Below, in pieces: positions 30,606-43,114 of a stretch of 64,000 nt of DNA; positions within the stretch are counted from its first letter, which is position 1, and each line of letters begins with the position of its first letter. This DNA comes from Sipunculus nudus (lineage: Eukaryota; Annelida; Sipuncula; Golfingiida; Sipunculidae): the NCBI GenBank assembly GCA_026874595.1, contig CM049314.1, positions 12,144,729 through 12,208,728 of the forward strand, in the 5' to 3' direction. Both the position numbers and the translations under genes were made by a program. The notes under the pieces are model-generated. The model was not told the origin of the DNA. It was given only the letters and a program-made list of their open reading frames with translations, and made no database searches.

Positions 30606-33600
30606 GATAGATTTAGTTTAATTTAGTTTAGGTAGATTTAGTCTACTTTAGTTAGAGACATGGCCGTTCCTTTAGGACAAGAGCTAATGGATTGTGTATT
30701 ATGAGCAGACGTAGCTGGAGACAGTTCGTATCATCCACCCGAAGTAGAAGCATGACGGATCGTCTATATATTTACAAGCATGACTGACACTTTAGACCGA
30801 TACTTGATGGATCGTCTACTTAAAGTAAAGACATGACGAATCGTCTATATCGATTAGGAGAATTAAAGAACCATTCCTTTCTGTAGGTAAAAGTAGGATC
30901 AATTATATAAGGTAGATAAAAGGTTGGGACATGCTGGAGCATATGATTTAGGCAGAGACGAGATAATTGACGGATCGCCAACATGATGGACCGCACACAT
31001 CAGAGAGATATTCAGATATTGCATGCATCATTAAGGGAAAATAAACGTCACATTTCGCCTATGTGTTACTCTATATATTAAAAGGAATCTTTGGCCCCGT
31101 GGTAATTTTGTATATTACGGGTAAAGAAAATGAGACGGTGCCCTCGTGTGTATATTATGAGAAAAAAAATAGATGTGTAAAAGTCACTATGAGATGGCCA
31201 ATAAAGAGCTAAATAAAGTACATAACAATTTAGTAGGCAAAATATCAGATACCAAACACAATATCTAATCAGATACGTAGACAAGTATAAAGTTATGTAA
31301 GTTGAAGACTCTCCTCTCTATAACTGTCAAAGATTCTTTAAACTGCAAACCTTGCTAGAAGACTGTAAATGAACATTAGTCATTAAGAGAAGGAATCTAC
31401 AGTGGCGTCATGAATTTATGAATATGTAATCGTCTGATTGTCAGCAGACGAAAAACCTATAGTCCGTTTCACCACCGGCTGTCCACCTTTTTTTTTTTAA
31501 TATATAATTTTCTTAAAATTTTTATATTTTTCAATAATTTCCCAGAAAACTGTATATGGAAGTGACAACTTAATAAGGAAATTTAAAATTTTACAATAAA
31601 CCCACAGCTTATATTTCACAACTTTTAGTCCCTTCACAACATCATCCAGCTAGCAGCTCTCAATTGAGCTCTTTCTGCATGTGACCAAAAACATTGACCG
31701 CCATAAGTAGGTCTGATATGTTGTAAAATGTAGACTGATTTCTCATGTTTTCAAATAATTCTGTTTCTTAGATAAGGTGTAAGGTAGGTATTTATTTATT
31801 TTGTTTAATATTAGGTCCTTAAATCTTCTACTCAACACTTTAATTGTTTTTTCTTGAAATGTAAATGATAAAAAATTTTCATAGCACAAAACAGGTGGAT
31901 AGGAGGGGATAAAACGGACTATAGCTGGTCTACTTGGTAAATGAGAAAGTTTTTACAATGTAAACTTGTGTCTAAGATAAGAATGAACAAGTTATTTTGC
32001 AAGGGCTAATACCAGTAAAATAAGATTACTCATGTTGAGCACCGGCTAATGAAATATATTGGTTGGCTCCAGTGTTGAAATACGATGAGATGCGTTTCTT
32101 CCCTTCGCGCCAGAGCTACTTAGAGCGGGCAGGCTCATATCACTCTTTTGAGTCTTTGTAAATTTCTTAAGGACTATGGCCTTTCATCTGTCTCGGTCGC
32201 GTCTCCCCGGACCAACCTCCCATCGACCTAAAGCAGTGACTCGGACAGCGCCTGGCAGGCGTCTGTCGCAGCCAAACCATTAGTGTCACATTCCAGGGCT
32301 GCATAACATACTGGGCTAACTGTTCTCGGACAGACTAGAGCCGGTATGAATACTTCAAAGGAAGCCGCCGTCACGTGATCACGGAGGGCAGGTCTTCCAT
32401 CCGTATCCTCTGATTCACTGTAACTTCAAAGCATATGTCTCAGCAGTTGCTGATGACTTTAGAAAACAGAAACATCAATAGGTGCATTGAAGCGTGACGT
32501 AGATATTGCTGTTTTTTTATGACAGATAAATGTATTTTTATCTTTTAATTCAATGTACGACAGACAATTAACAGGTATCTGAGGGCTGAAATTATACAAA
32601 ATAGAAATGAAATTGCCAGGTAAATATAAAACAACCAAAGGACAACTGAAATATAAATCACTCTTGTCACATTAAAGTATAGAGCAAGCAAATCATGTGT
32701 ACCATATTTGAAACATGAGGACCTAGCATCAGTGATGTCAACTCCATATAAGTAAGGAAAACTCGTTTATTGCAGACATATGTCCGGGAGTTGAAACATT
32801 TAAAAATCAATTTAAATTAACTGTAACTTGAATACATATTTTAAATTCAAACACAAACTTCATGATAAAATATTGGAGACGTTATAAATCTTTGCACCTT
32901 GTAGACGCGCTTTAAGCTTACATGATATTAAGGCAGTCGACATGCAATAAAAAGACTAAAAAAATTGTCATATCCCTTCATATTACATAATCAATATTTA
33001 TAAATTATTAATACCACGGCGCAAGGATCGTTTGAGTTTGGGATGGAATCAACGTCATTGATTCTGATACTCGTAACAGACTGGGAAGTTCGGATGGGCA
33101 ATGAAAGAAGGTTTGATTTTCAGAAGGTTCTGCGTTACATCTTGGTTAATATTACGCAGAGGGCCCGTTCATTTATCACGTACGGTCATCCAAGGACGAC
33201 TTCAGCGGAGCGGCTACCGGGGGAATACTCATATATCAACATTAGCGGCTTGGGCAGTTTCCTCTAAAGTATCAATAAATTTCTTCGGTATCTGAAACTT
33301 TCTAAGCCGAGGATTTCTTAATTGTGTTCCCCGCTTTCTTTTATAGGTTTGCCGTCAATCATTTTGGTCAGTTAAATTGGCCACTGATTTGTTCCGGTTT
33401 GTGGAAAGTCTTGTGTCTCGGGTGAGGTTCGGGTGACGTGTGCACGGGGAATTCATTGTTGTAACACCCATAAAAAACATACAATAGTATATTTGCTTCT
33501 TCCCTTCATGAAAATGAGACGAAGAGGAGTAAATGACAACAAACTTCAATAACATATTGACCAAATGTGCCCTGGGATTTGAGGACGAGTATCTATCGGG

Positions 33601-34087
33601 GCATATATAACCCAAAGATCTTGAGTTTGGCAGCGAAAACATCCCAGTATTTCATAATAAGCGGGAGTTATTTTTTTTATTTAAAAAAAAAATCATTCGT
33701 TAAACTAGTATTCACAAAAAACAAGGCCTGCAGGCCTAACCCGAATGCATGCACCAATTACACAAATTGCTGCTGAAATATTGGCATAGGTGCACACAAA
33801 ACAAAAATGAATGTAAGTAGCACTATCAGTCTTGTGTACGAGAAAGCCATTAAAAATGGTGGACATTAACATTTTCAGGCTTCAAACCACTCTTCTGCTA
33901 TGTGCACAGATGCATGAAACAACTAGATAGATAAAGTCGAAAGCGACTACGTGTTTCCACCATAATCAGAGCAGTACAGGTGATATTAGGCATGAATCGA
34001 GTGGTAAGGGGAAACAAAGTGAGATAAATGTCTGCAATGTAAACATGATTGTAGGTTGCACCACCTGAGGCTAATACTGCAAATCAA
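30604..34087. other. Intergenic, no supported gene
   Basis: AT-rich. At 30,660-30,860 the word CATGACGGATCGTCTATAT recurs three or four times in degenerate form. A GC-richer stretch at 32,090-32,400 holds only short frames. Overlapping frames at 33,043-33,295 and 33,355-33,776 show no motif. Confidence 0.5.
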
Positions 34088-34667
34088 TCCCGAAAAAGGA
34101 CATTATTTATTCAACAAAAAAGGAAAGGTTAGTGGCGCCACCTGTCTGCTTTAAGACAAAACTATCCAAGATGGATGAATAGCAAAATTTCAGACCAAAA
34201 CCTTGACCCACTCCTGAGACATGAGTAATTTTTACCCAAAGCACATGTACGAATGGATGCCACGGGAAAACTCTTGCAGATGGAGGCACCAGTCTTGAAC
34301 ACAACATGGAGGAATCCATGATGTATGGATATACACCATTTCAATCGAATACTACAAAGCAATCCAGAGAAAAGGGCATTAATTTATTCAACAAAAACGG
34401 AAAGGTGAGTGGCGCACCTGTCAGGTTAACGAAACAATTTTCTCAGATGGACGAACATGCAAAATTTCAGACCAATACCTTGACCGACTCCTGAGATATG
34501 AGCAATTTTCTAAATTCGCTACACAATTTCAGGCCAATACTGCGAATTACTCCTGAGAAAAGGCCATTTATTTATTTTACAAAAACAAAGATAGGTGGCA
34601 CCACTTGTCTGGTTTACAAGAAATCTTCCCAAGATGGATGAACATGCCAAATTTCAGACATTTCCAA
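34088..34667. repeat. Three degenerate direct repeats, about 110-145 bp each
   Basis: Copies at about 34,091-34,233, 34,366-34,511 and 34,555-34,667 share, in order, AAAAGG-CATTTATTTATTCA, GGAAAGGT-AGTGGCGC, CACCTGTC, CAAGATGGATGAACATGC, AAATTTCAGACCAATACCTT and ACTCCTGAGA-ATGAG. Spacer sequence between the copies also shows partial matches (AATACT...AAATCAATCC). No coding function is seen. Confidence 0.85.
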
Positions 34668-35724
34668 TTGAAAGGACCCCAACTGAAATAACTTTGAATT
34701 AAACGGACTTTCATTGACTTCTTTAAAATAATACATTGATAACACTACAGAATGCTGTTATAGTAGTTAGACTGCAGCACATAGGCCTGTTCTAATCTTG
34801 GCACACTGCCAACGCTATTTATAGAGCTGACATAATCTTGGCCAAAACTCAGGCACTGTACTGCCATCTGTACATAAAAGTGGTCCCTACTTGTAATAAC
34901 TTTGAAATAAATTTTCCCAAAACAAAATGCTTTTCAGCTGAGATTTTCTTGTAAAGTATTAAACAAATTGGCTTCAGTCGAAACACGTTTTGCAGGTTTA
35001 TAAATCATATAGGAAGATACAGCAAACTGGCTAAGTTAAACTTCCTGTAACTCAGGATAAATAATGTGTGAGATTTAAGAATTTGGCCATGTGGTTTTTG
35101 AGAGAAGATCTTTGTAGCCACTGAGCTAAAATGGACTGTAATTGCATATGACTAAATTCAGCTTCCTATAACTTAGCCAAAAGTCACTGAATAGAGACCA
35201 TTTGAACAAACTTCAGAATGCACAGCCCTATGATAATTTCTGTGCGATATGAAACAATTTTAAAAAATCACACAAACCAGTAACATTTTCAGCCGATCTA
35301 AGTGATGCCAAATTTTCTTACATGTAGTTAAATGAACAACCGTCGCCGACTCCATGTGCGCAAGTCGTATCTCCAAGCCTGCCACTAGGGAATCCATGGG
35401 TTTCAAATTCGATGACATCAGCAGCCAGCCAGTTCTCTGTCTCCGGCGGTGTCGGTAGCATTGAATATCCGTGCGGCGTGCTTCAGGATGTAAATTAAAT
35501 GCAGCATCTTCTTTGTTTTCTCGACACATATTATTCGTTACTGCTTTTGATTTTTGCTGTTTTGTCTCCTGAGACTAACGTTGGTGATTTGTTTTGATTA
35601 CTTCTGCTCAGGTTTTGTACCGTATTCACCGGACAGGTCATCTGGAGAATAGGCCGGTATATTGATTAGCTCACAGCCGAAACAAATACGAACTCGTACG
35701 TATACTTCTTCACAACAATCTTAA
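34668..35724. other. Intergenic, no supported gene
   Basis: AT-rich. An 89-codon minus-strand frame at 35,260-35,529 has no family resemblance that I can name. Confidence 0.5.
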
Positions 35725-36195
35725 AGGGGCTCAATCACCTATTTGACCTAAAAAAAACCTAAGGATAATCCTTTGGATCGTTTATAAAAATAGACCAGTA
35801 AACGTGGATATCATCGCAAACTGACTGCTTGTTTTTTTTTATATATCAACGTGTTTATAATACGTAGGGGCCCGCCAAAATATTCAAAACAAATTCAACA
35901 AGGGCATCTGGCAGAAAGTCCGGTAAGCCAGGGTTTTGCTAATGGCGTTTTACATCAAGTGATCTTCTAACCTCCGCATATATGCAACCTGCCACCTTAG
36001 ATTACATCTTTTTCCCGTTTGTCAACATTGCTGTGTTTACAAACATGTTGTTGATAAACAAGTTCATATATCCTTCACGAAGGCGTTATAAGAACTTTTC
36101 ATTGCCAAAATTAACCTTAGATTGTAAAATAATACACAGTGGAAGCTAGAAATCACATAAATTCTTTTTTAAAAAGTAGGTGAATAGGTACTTTT
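35725..36195 (+). mobile_element. TTAA-type non-autonomous element, related family
   Basis: TTAA at 35,721-35,724 followed by AGGGGCTCAATCACC, almost the same terminus as the elements at 7441 and 61,596 (AGGGGTCCAATCA), but with a different interior. The interior matches 14,157-14,432. The right end, AAGTAGGTGAATAGGTACTTTT near 36,175-36,195, may be a decayed GGTGATTGAGCCCCT-type terminus. Confidence 0.6.
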
Positions 36196-36458
36196 GATAT
36201 CGCATGGATAATTAGTTCTATGCAATATTTATAAATTTTGTTCTGATCAAAACAGACTTTTAGATTGATCATACATCTTTTATACTGACAGCGACCTGCA
36301 TATATAATGAATATTTGCACACACCAAATTCATAATAGATTAAACTAATATGAATAACACGTCATCCTAATCGGAGGCCACAACACCGACAGTTAAGGAA
36401 TATGTCGTCCCAGCTGCGGTTGTTGACAGTTTTCCTTTTTAACATTTATTTGCGATGG
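36196..36458. other. Intergenic, no feature seen
   Basis: AT-rich sequence between the TTAA-type element and LTR copy 1. Confidence 0.6.
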
Positions 36459-36462
36459 CCTG

Positions 36463-37357
36463 TGTTACAGGTGTCTGTTTTATTGTGCACAGGAGTGTTA
36501 CATGTGATTGTTGACGTTCTGATTCGTGTAGCGCAGGCATAGTTCGTTGCTATGGGAACCTCGCTTGTTGGGCGCTGGCTCGCGTGTGGGATCTGAAGCG
36601 TAGAGACACAGCGTTCTTTGTTCTAGGTGTTTCGGGTCTGTTCATGTGCGTGTGTTATATTGTTATATTGTTCTTTGGGAATTTTGGATGAGAAGCTATA
36701 AATTAGGGACTGTGTTTAGAGCCGGCAGAAACGAAAATACCAGCGAGCACTAAGAGTGTTACTTTCTCTTCAGTTTTGGGACCTTACCGATGATTGCAGT
36801 AGTGTCAGATATTTAAAGGATTTAATTCAGATTTAATACACACTGTCTCCAGTTTGCCTTTGGATTATTACTCTTTACGTGGATTATTTATGTAAAAGGA
36901 CCCTTGTTGAGCTGTGACAGTGGTAGTATCCAGAAATCAAAGCCTAGGACCCGGACACTCTAGTACTGTACATTTTTATTGTTATGCTGTGTAATTGTTT
37001 GATTTAAGTATGCCTTTGGATTATTACTCGTTACGTGGATTATTTATGTAAAAGGACACTTGTTGAGCTGTGACAGTGGTAGTATCCAGAAATCAAAGCC
37101 TAGGACCCGGACACTCTAGTACTGTACATTTTTATTGTTATGCTGTGTAATTGTTTGATTTAAGTGTATTGTAATGTAAGGATTGTTCTAAGAATACATT
37201 ATAATTATTTGTTAACAAAAGACAACTGACTTCTTTATTCATTCCCCTAGACATTTCACGCTGCCTAGTGTTACAGAATTTGATTTTTTTTTTATCTCCG
37301 TAACAACATTTGTGCTGATCACGATTACGCGATCTGTTGTTATTAGGTTTCGTAACA
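36463..37357 (+). mobile_element. Solo LTR of a retrotransposon, copy 1
   Basis: Starts TGTTACAGGTG and ends TTAGGTTTCGTAACA, giving TG...CA with a terminal inverted repeat (TGTTACAG, CTGTAACA in copy 2). It is flanked by a 4-bp CCTG duplication (36,459-36,462 and 37,358-37,361). A TATA box sits in GCTATAAATTAGGGACTGTG at about 36,686 and is conserved in copy 2. No internal gag-pol region is adjacent on either side, so this is a solo LTR. It includes a 156-bp tandem duplication at 36,855-37,166 that is nearly identical between its two halves. Confidence 0.85.
36855..37166 (+). repeat. 156-bp tandem duplication inside the LTR
   Basis: TGCCTTTGGATTATTACTCT starts at 36,855 and again, with one difference, at 37,011. 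The two 156-bp halves differ at only a few positions, including CTCTTTACG versus CTCGTTACG and GGACCC versus GGACAC. Copies 2 and 3 have one version only. Confidence 0.93.
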
Positions 37358-37361
37358 CCTG

Positions 37362-40300
37362 TCAATACAAGATTTACAATAAACGCGTTTCATAGTTGTC
37401 TTTAAAAAGCGTCTATTTATGGGTACATTTGTATATTACGTACGTTTCTAAGGCCTACCCTTACCGCTTCTTTTCCATAGACTTTCCATTTCAGGAGGTT
37501 AAACGTTGGTGTGAATTGCTTGAATATGCTGTGTTTGTTCTATTTTAATATCCATATATCTACGAGCTCTTAATTTTAGGATAAGCGCTTTTATATATAT
37601 TAAATATACATAATTTTATATTGATCTTTCCCAATAAATAATAAATGCTACATTGTCATATCAATAATAATGAAGTGAAGACGATGGTCAAATTTAAAAC
37701 CAATACACGGTAGAATGGCGTTTTGTAACTTTTACATGAACTATTGTTGTGTATAAGTAAAACAAGGAAGGCATATAACTTGCCGAATTTAGTGCGTGCC
37801 GGGGGTCATTAGTACCGCTAACAGCTGTGTGGAGAATTTAATATAGACGTCCAGACGGCGGTTTAGCGTGAGAGGCAGATATCAGCACCGGGTAGAGAAC
37901 GGCTTACATGGGGCGGTGTTATCTGTGTGTAGCCAGTTAGGTAGATGGGTCAAATGCGTGATCAGTTTCAGATGGAATCAATACATTTTCACCAGTGGCT
38001 GCCCGGATCATTATATATACGGCGCTCCTCTTGGCTTCTTAGGAGATAAAACCAGCTCAAAGCGCGTGTAGATTCAAACCTCCTTCAACTGGAGATTGGT
38101 TCCAATTTTAGAACCGTGACATATGGGCAAAAGGCACGAGCTTTGGTCATAATGTATCAATCATACCATCCCTTGTGTTTGTCTAAGGGCTTAACCTCTA
38201 ATGACCTTGTCTATCAATACCCATAAGAAACCCTTAGCTTGACGAAAGAACTTCTATACTGAAAAATAAAACGATTTATTTTCATTATATTCTAAGTAAT
38301 CATTGGCGTATTAGGAAAAAGTTTGGGATCGGGACGCCTGGGCTAGTGGAGGGGAGTGGGCTGCATCAGACGGGCAGCATGAGATATGTGTATTAAGAAT
38401 GCTGGCATTTCTTCTCCTCCCCCCCCCCCCCCCCCGATGACACGCAAGTCAGATATGTTTTAATTACAAGTGTATCTATATGATAAATATTTAAAACAAT
38501 CAAAGTTAATCATAACATTATTGGCTTTATAAAATGACCAAGATATGCCAGTGCATATTTCGTCTGTCATTTTTTATTGAAATTGTCTCCTTCGTGTAGT
38601 TCAGGATTATGTTATATATTACATGTAAATTATTTTATCTTCTAATATGTGAATTAACAAAAAAAAACATTTTTTTCTGATTTGAAGGTACCATAAATAC
38701 TCGCATCAGCTTACGCCAAATTTGCATTTCTTTTATATGATGTTTATTTCTTTTTGAAACGTATAGTAAAACCTGACGATATGAAAGCCGAAGGGACGAA
38801 AGTAAACGACCAAATCAAGCAATCAAGCTGTACGAAATATTAGATATAAGCATGAACTTCAAAGTTTTGTTATCATGTGCGTTTACATGCAGACAAATAT
38901 TCGAATGTTTGTAAGAAAGAGTAAAGAATAATAAAGTAATATATTTCAATTGTTTAATTTGTAAATTCTCCTGGGGGCAACTTGACAAAAGAACTTTCCA
39001 AGTATCGGTAGACAATGAAAAGGTACGCACGTTGTCAGACAAAAAAAGCTGTGTACACCGATAGGCAATTTACAAGCCGCCAACGTTCTTCTCAATCAGT
39101 ACTCTGTGGTTTTGTGTTATCCAGACTTCTTTCTTCTTGCCCACATTCCTATTGTACGTTCAGTGTTGACACTTCCATCTATTGCTCTCACACAAAGCCT
39201 GTCAGATTAGCTTAATTACATGAACAATTTTCTTGCGTCGTTACAAATTAATTTAATTTCTCATCTTGGTTTCCTTCAGCAGCACCGGTATTGTGTCTTG
39301 TCGCTTTTGTGAATAAAGTAAGTTTTCTGAGGTACCGTCTTAATAATGTCTGCAATCATAAGAATAACTTTCATTTTGGCTGAACAAATCATAATCATAT
39401 TAGTTAGATACATTCCCTGACATTCCCAGTCAGCAAAAATGTGAATGAGAAATCCTGTTGGCAATATGCTATATTTCTCATCTTTTTGTCAAACTTCATG
39501 GAGCACCTGATTAAATGTTATATCGTAGATGCTATATCATCTTTATTTTTTCAGGTTTGTCATTGGAAGAACCACGTGTTTTTGTTTACTTACAACAAGA
39601 TTCTGTCGTCATTCCTCTGCTATTGTGATGAGTATAATAAATGAAATAGCAATGGGCCTAGCACACATAGGAAGATAACCTTATACCTTATTCCAAATAC
39701 ACTGTGTCAGCCCATTATAAGAACACACATTTAAACAGTTACTCTTCAATATTGTGAGAGTTTTCCGCTTTTTACTCTCAAATTTACCACTAACTAATAA
39801 ACTTCTCGTCGCTTCAGTTAAACAATAGGAAACGAAATAACTGAAGTGTGGTATATTCTGATTAACATTTAGCATGATTTAATCAGAGATATTTGCCCGA
39901 TTCTAGCAGAGAAAGTACGAAGAATCAAATTTATAATTATGGTACTGTCTTCCTTCTAAATATAATAAAAACTTTCAACTTTTTAATAAAAAATATACAT
40001 TAAGGGACGGAATTGTAGGGAAAATACCATCGACATTTTTCACTCAGGGGTCACTACATATGCAATGATATCAAGGAAACAAAGGCATTTTGAAGAAAAA
40101 AAACATCACTTTCATCACGATAGCGTATCAGTTCATTCCTTTTTGGATATAAATCTTAAATATTTACAACTATAATCATGTGGCAATTTTGTATCTGAAT
40201 AAAATGCCACTTACTGAATGACTACAAAGGGGTTCTGTTTAAACAGGTGGAACACGTAAATATGTATGTAAATATTGTAATTAATTTCGTACATTTCATG

Positions 40301-40720
40301 ACATCAGCACATAAAGCATTGTTTCAACCAAATCTCTAACCAGATTCTGGTGTACATAAAATATTCATTTCAACTAATCTGTTCCGTCTAGACAGATGTC
40401 GCATCGACTATAATTCAATTGTGAAACCAAGCTAATACATAAACGACCAAAAACATGCCATTATATTTTACCTTATTGGTATCAGTGAGAAAAAGAGTGC
40501 TTTTATAATGGTAAACAGAAAAAGGCTAGGTAACAGCTGTTAGAAGATTAATACAAAAGATTTGACGTATGGAAGTCAGCACGTTTGAAATAACACGTAG
40601 TTGGAAAATCGCTGTTTGAAAATATCTACTTTATTCAAATAAAAACAGTGTTACAGGAAATGTGCAAAACGTGTGAACATGAACGGGCACATCGTTTTCT
40701 GGAAATATCCTATGAGCATA

Positions 40721-40755
<35 letters not shown>

Positions 40756-42510
40756 GAATTAGAATTAGAAATAGAATAAGAATTATTAATAAAATTAATT
40801 ATATAAGCGACGGTAGAAGTAGTAGCGGTAGTAGTAGTAGTAGCAAAGGTAGTTGAAAGTGTATTTGTACTAAATTATACCTTGGTCAGGAGATTTTTTT
40901 GTATAAAACATTACTTGCCATTGCTGTATAAGGAAATGTGTCTATCCCGGCCGAGACTGTCGTCATAGACCGGTATATAAGACCGCTTTTGTTCTGGCAG
41001 TGATGAAAAAAATCAAGCAGGTTGGCGATAAAGGTATACGTAGCACACAGCGAAGGTTGGTCAAGATTCTTGTAATATTCTGTACCTGGTGACTCAGAAT
41101 ATTGGAGGAGGATTTTGTAGTCTCTGGAAGCCTTCTAGTTATTAGATCTGTTATATTCATCATTATTACTTTTACAATAATTGTTTTATTTACTATTATT
41201 ATTATTATTATTATTATTTTAGGATTCTATTCATAAGGTACTTTATTTTTTTCTTAAAGTTTGACTTCTTATTCTGCGCGATTCACCTTAATCCACAAGC
41301 TCCAACTCCACGACTTGCGGGCTTCTCTTCAGGCCTCGACCCTCCGACTTGTCTGGTATGGCCGGCCCCTATGGGCGCTCTCCGAGTCACCGGAACACGC
41401 ATGCTCCCTCAACTCACATCTTTATTCTTTGCTGCTGTCAATAATTATTTTACCTCGTCAATTCTTAATCTGTCAGTACTGAAAAATGATACTTTGCATC
41501 TGATAACTTCGTTAAATTTATTTGATACATGATGACAGGTTTCATTGAATGACACATCTAATTCATTTATTCTTAATCTTACACCACCTTTTAGGAGAAT
41601 ATCCGCTCATGTCTTCTTCCAAACCAATGTGTCGGGTCGATTCAGTAGCATCGATTACTTTAATTAAATCTAAAATACCCTGCTTACTATGACGTCTTCA
41701 GTGTGATGACGCCAGGCCAGTTCAGATTACACTGTCAACATTTTAAAAAAAACTAAACCGGACCAAGGTTGTACTCTTGTGAGTCGAATTCTACGCAGTG
41801 TGGTCATGCAGTTTCCACAATGTATAAGACATTCGCAGCGATTCCTTACAGTTTTAATCCTGGTATTTCCTAAAACTTTAAAACCTTAAACATGTTAATC
41901 CGCTCTGGAGACTCATCCCAGGTATAATTCTCGAACTTCTGAGGGATGTCATCTCGGATAGCTAAGTATATGTTTTATTGATGGTAAAATGTGAAACAGA
42001 ATAGAGAAGGAGAGGACCTTCAGCAGCAAAACAAGAGGAGATGCCTTGATCTGGACTCCACACCTTGTAATTATAACGGGTATTTTCATCCGAGTGATTT
42101 TGATCCGCTCCGGATATAAGCAGGTCGAGAATCCTTTAGATAGTAATGTCCTCTATGGCAGCGAGAGATAATTCACGTCTCTCAGGAGGAAAGTATATTC
42201 AATTAAGTTGCCGACCGACGAATGAAGATGACACAATACCTTTTTAATAAACACGACCGCTCTGGTAACATAACGCGCGACTGGCGGAATGATCAAAGAC
42301 GGAATAAAGATCGGCCGCTCACTCCGAGGAACCTGGGGTCGTTGGTGTGAATATGAATATAAATTTATCTGCGCCTTCCAGCCATGCTGAAATTATCACT
42401 GAAGATGCAATTTTCCAAGTGACTAAACAGAAACATATCCGAATTTATGATCAAACGATCCTTCAGTCACTATGTCTTTTCTACTTTATATATTAATCAT
42501 TTGCTGTCAG

Positions 42511-42541
<31 letters not shown>

Positions 42542-42889
42542 TGAGAAAGAGACCTTTATTTCGGAAAAATTAATAATCCTATTTCATACTATATAGCCAA
42601 GTTATACAATCGAAATTTGAACCACACCTGCCAAATTCTCTATGGTTTCTAAGATTTAACCATCGGTGGTAAGAGAGACAGAGGGAGGGAAGGAGAGAGA
42701 GATAGAGAATAGTTATTTCTGTGTAGGCTTAGACTAAGTGACTGAGTGTTACAAAGACAAATATAATTCTTAGGAATGTCTGTGTTATCTTGTGGCTGAC
42801 ATATAATCCTTTCCTAACGACGTTTGTCTGAAATGTAGAATAAATATCAATAAAACATGCAGCATTTAAGATAAAGCTTAAGAAAGAAT
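37362..42889. other. Unique AT-rich DNA, no supported gene
   Basis: Only short frames. Simple repeats: poly-C at 38,418-38,437, (ATT)n at 40,724-40,756, an AGT/AGTAGC run at about 40,810-40,845, (ATT)n at 41,195-41,220 and (GA)n at 42,510-42,537. A GC-richer part at 42,260-42,350 contains GATCAAAGA, a TCF-type motif, but nothing decisive. Confidence 0.5.
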
Positions 42890-43114
42890 ATGCTCAAGTC
42901 TCAAAGCTTAGCTATAATTCGTGGGTTGCTGACAGTCGGCAGAGTGGCAGCGCTCCCCTTTTCTATTTCTCATGATATCTTGGTTTTCCTTGAGGAGTGC
43001 TTTAGGCTGACGTACAACCCCCTGGCTGAACATAAACCACACGATGTAAATGAAATAAATGAAGTTCCTGCCTCGTGTCCGCTGTTGGAGAAAACCAGTG
43101 TCACTGAGAGGTAA
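42890..43114 (+). other. Open frame with a donor-like end
   Basis: A 74-codon frame, MLKSQSLAIIRGLLTVGRVA and onward, whose last codons (SVTER) coincide with a good donor, GAGAG|GTAATG. The family is not recognised and the start has no strong context. Listed only because of the splice-like end. Confidence 0.12.
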
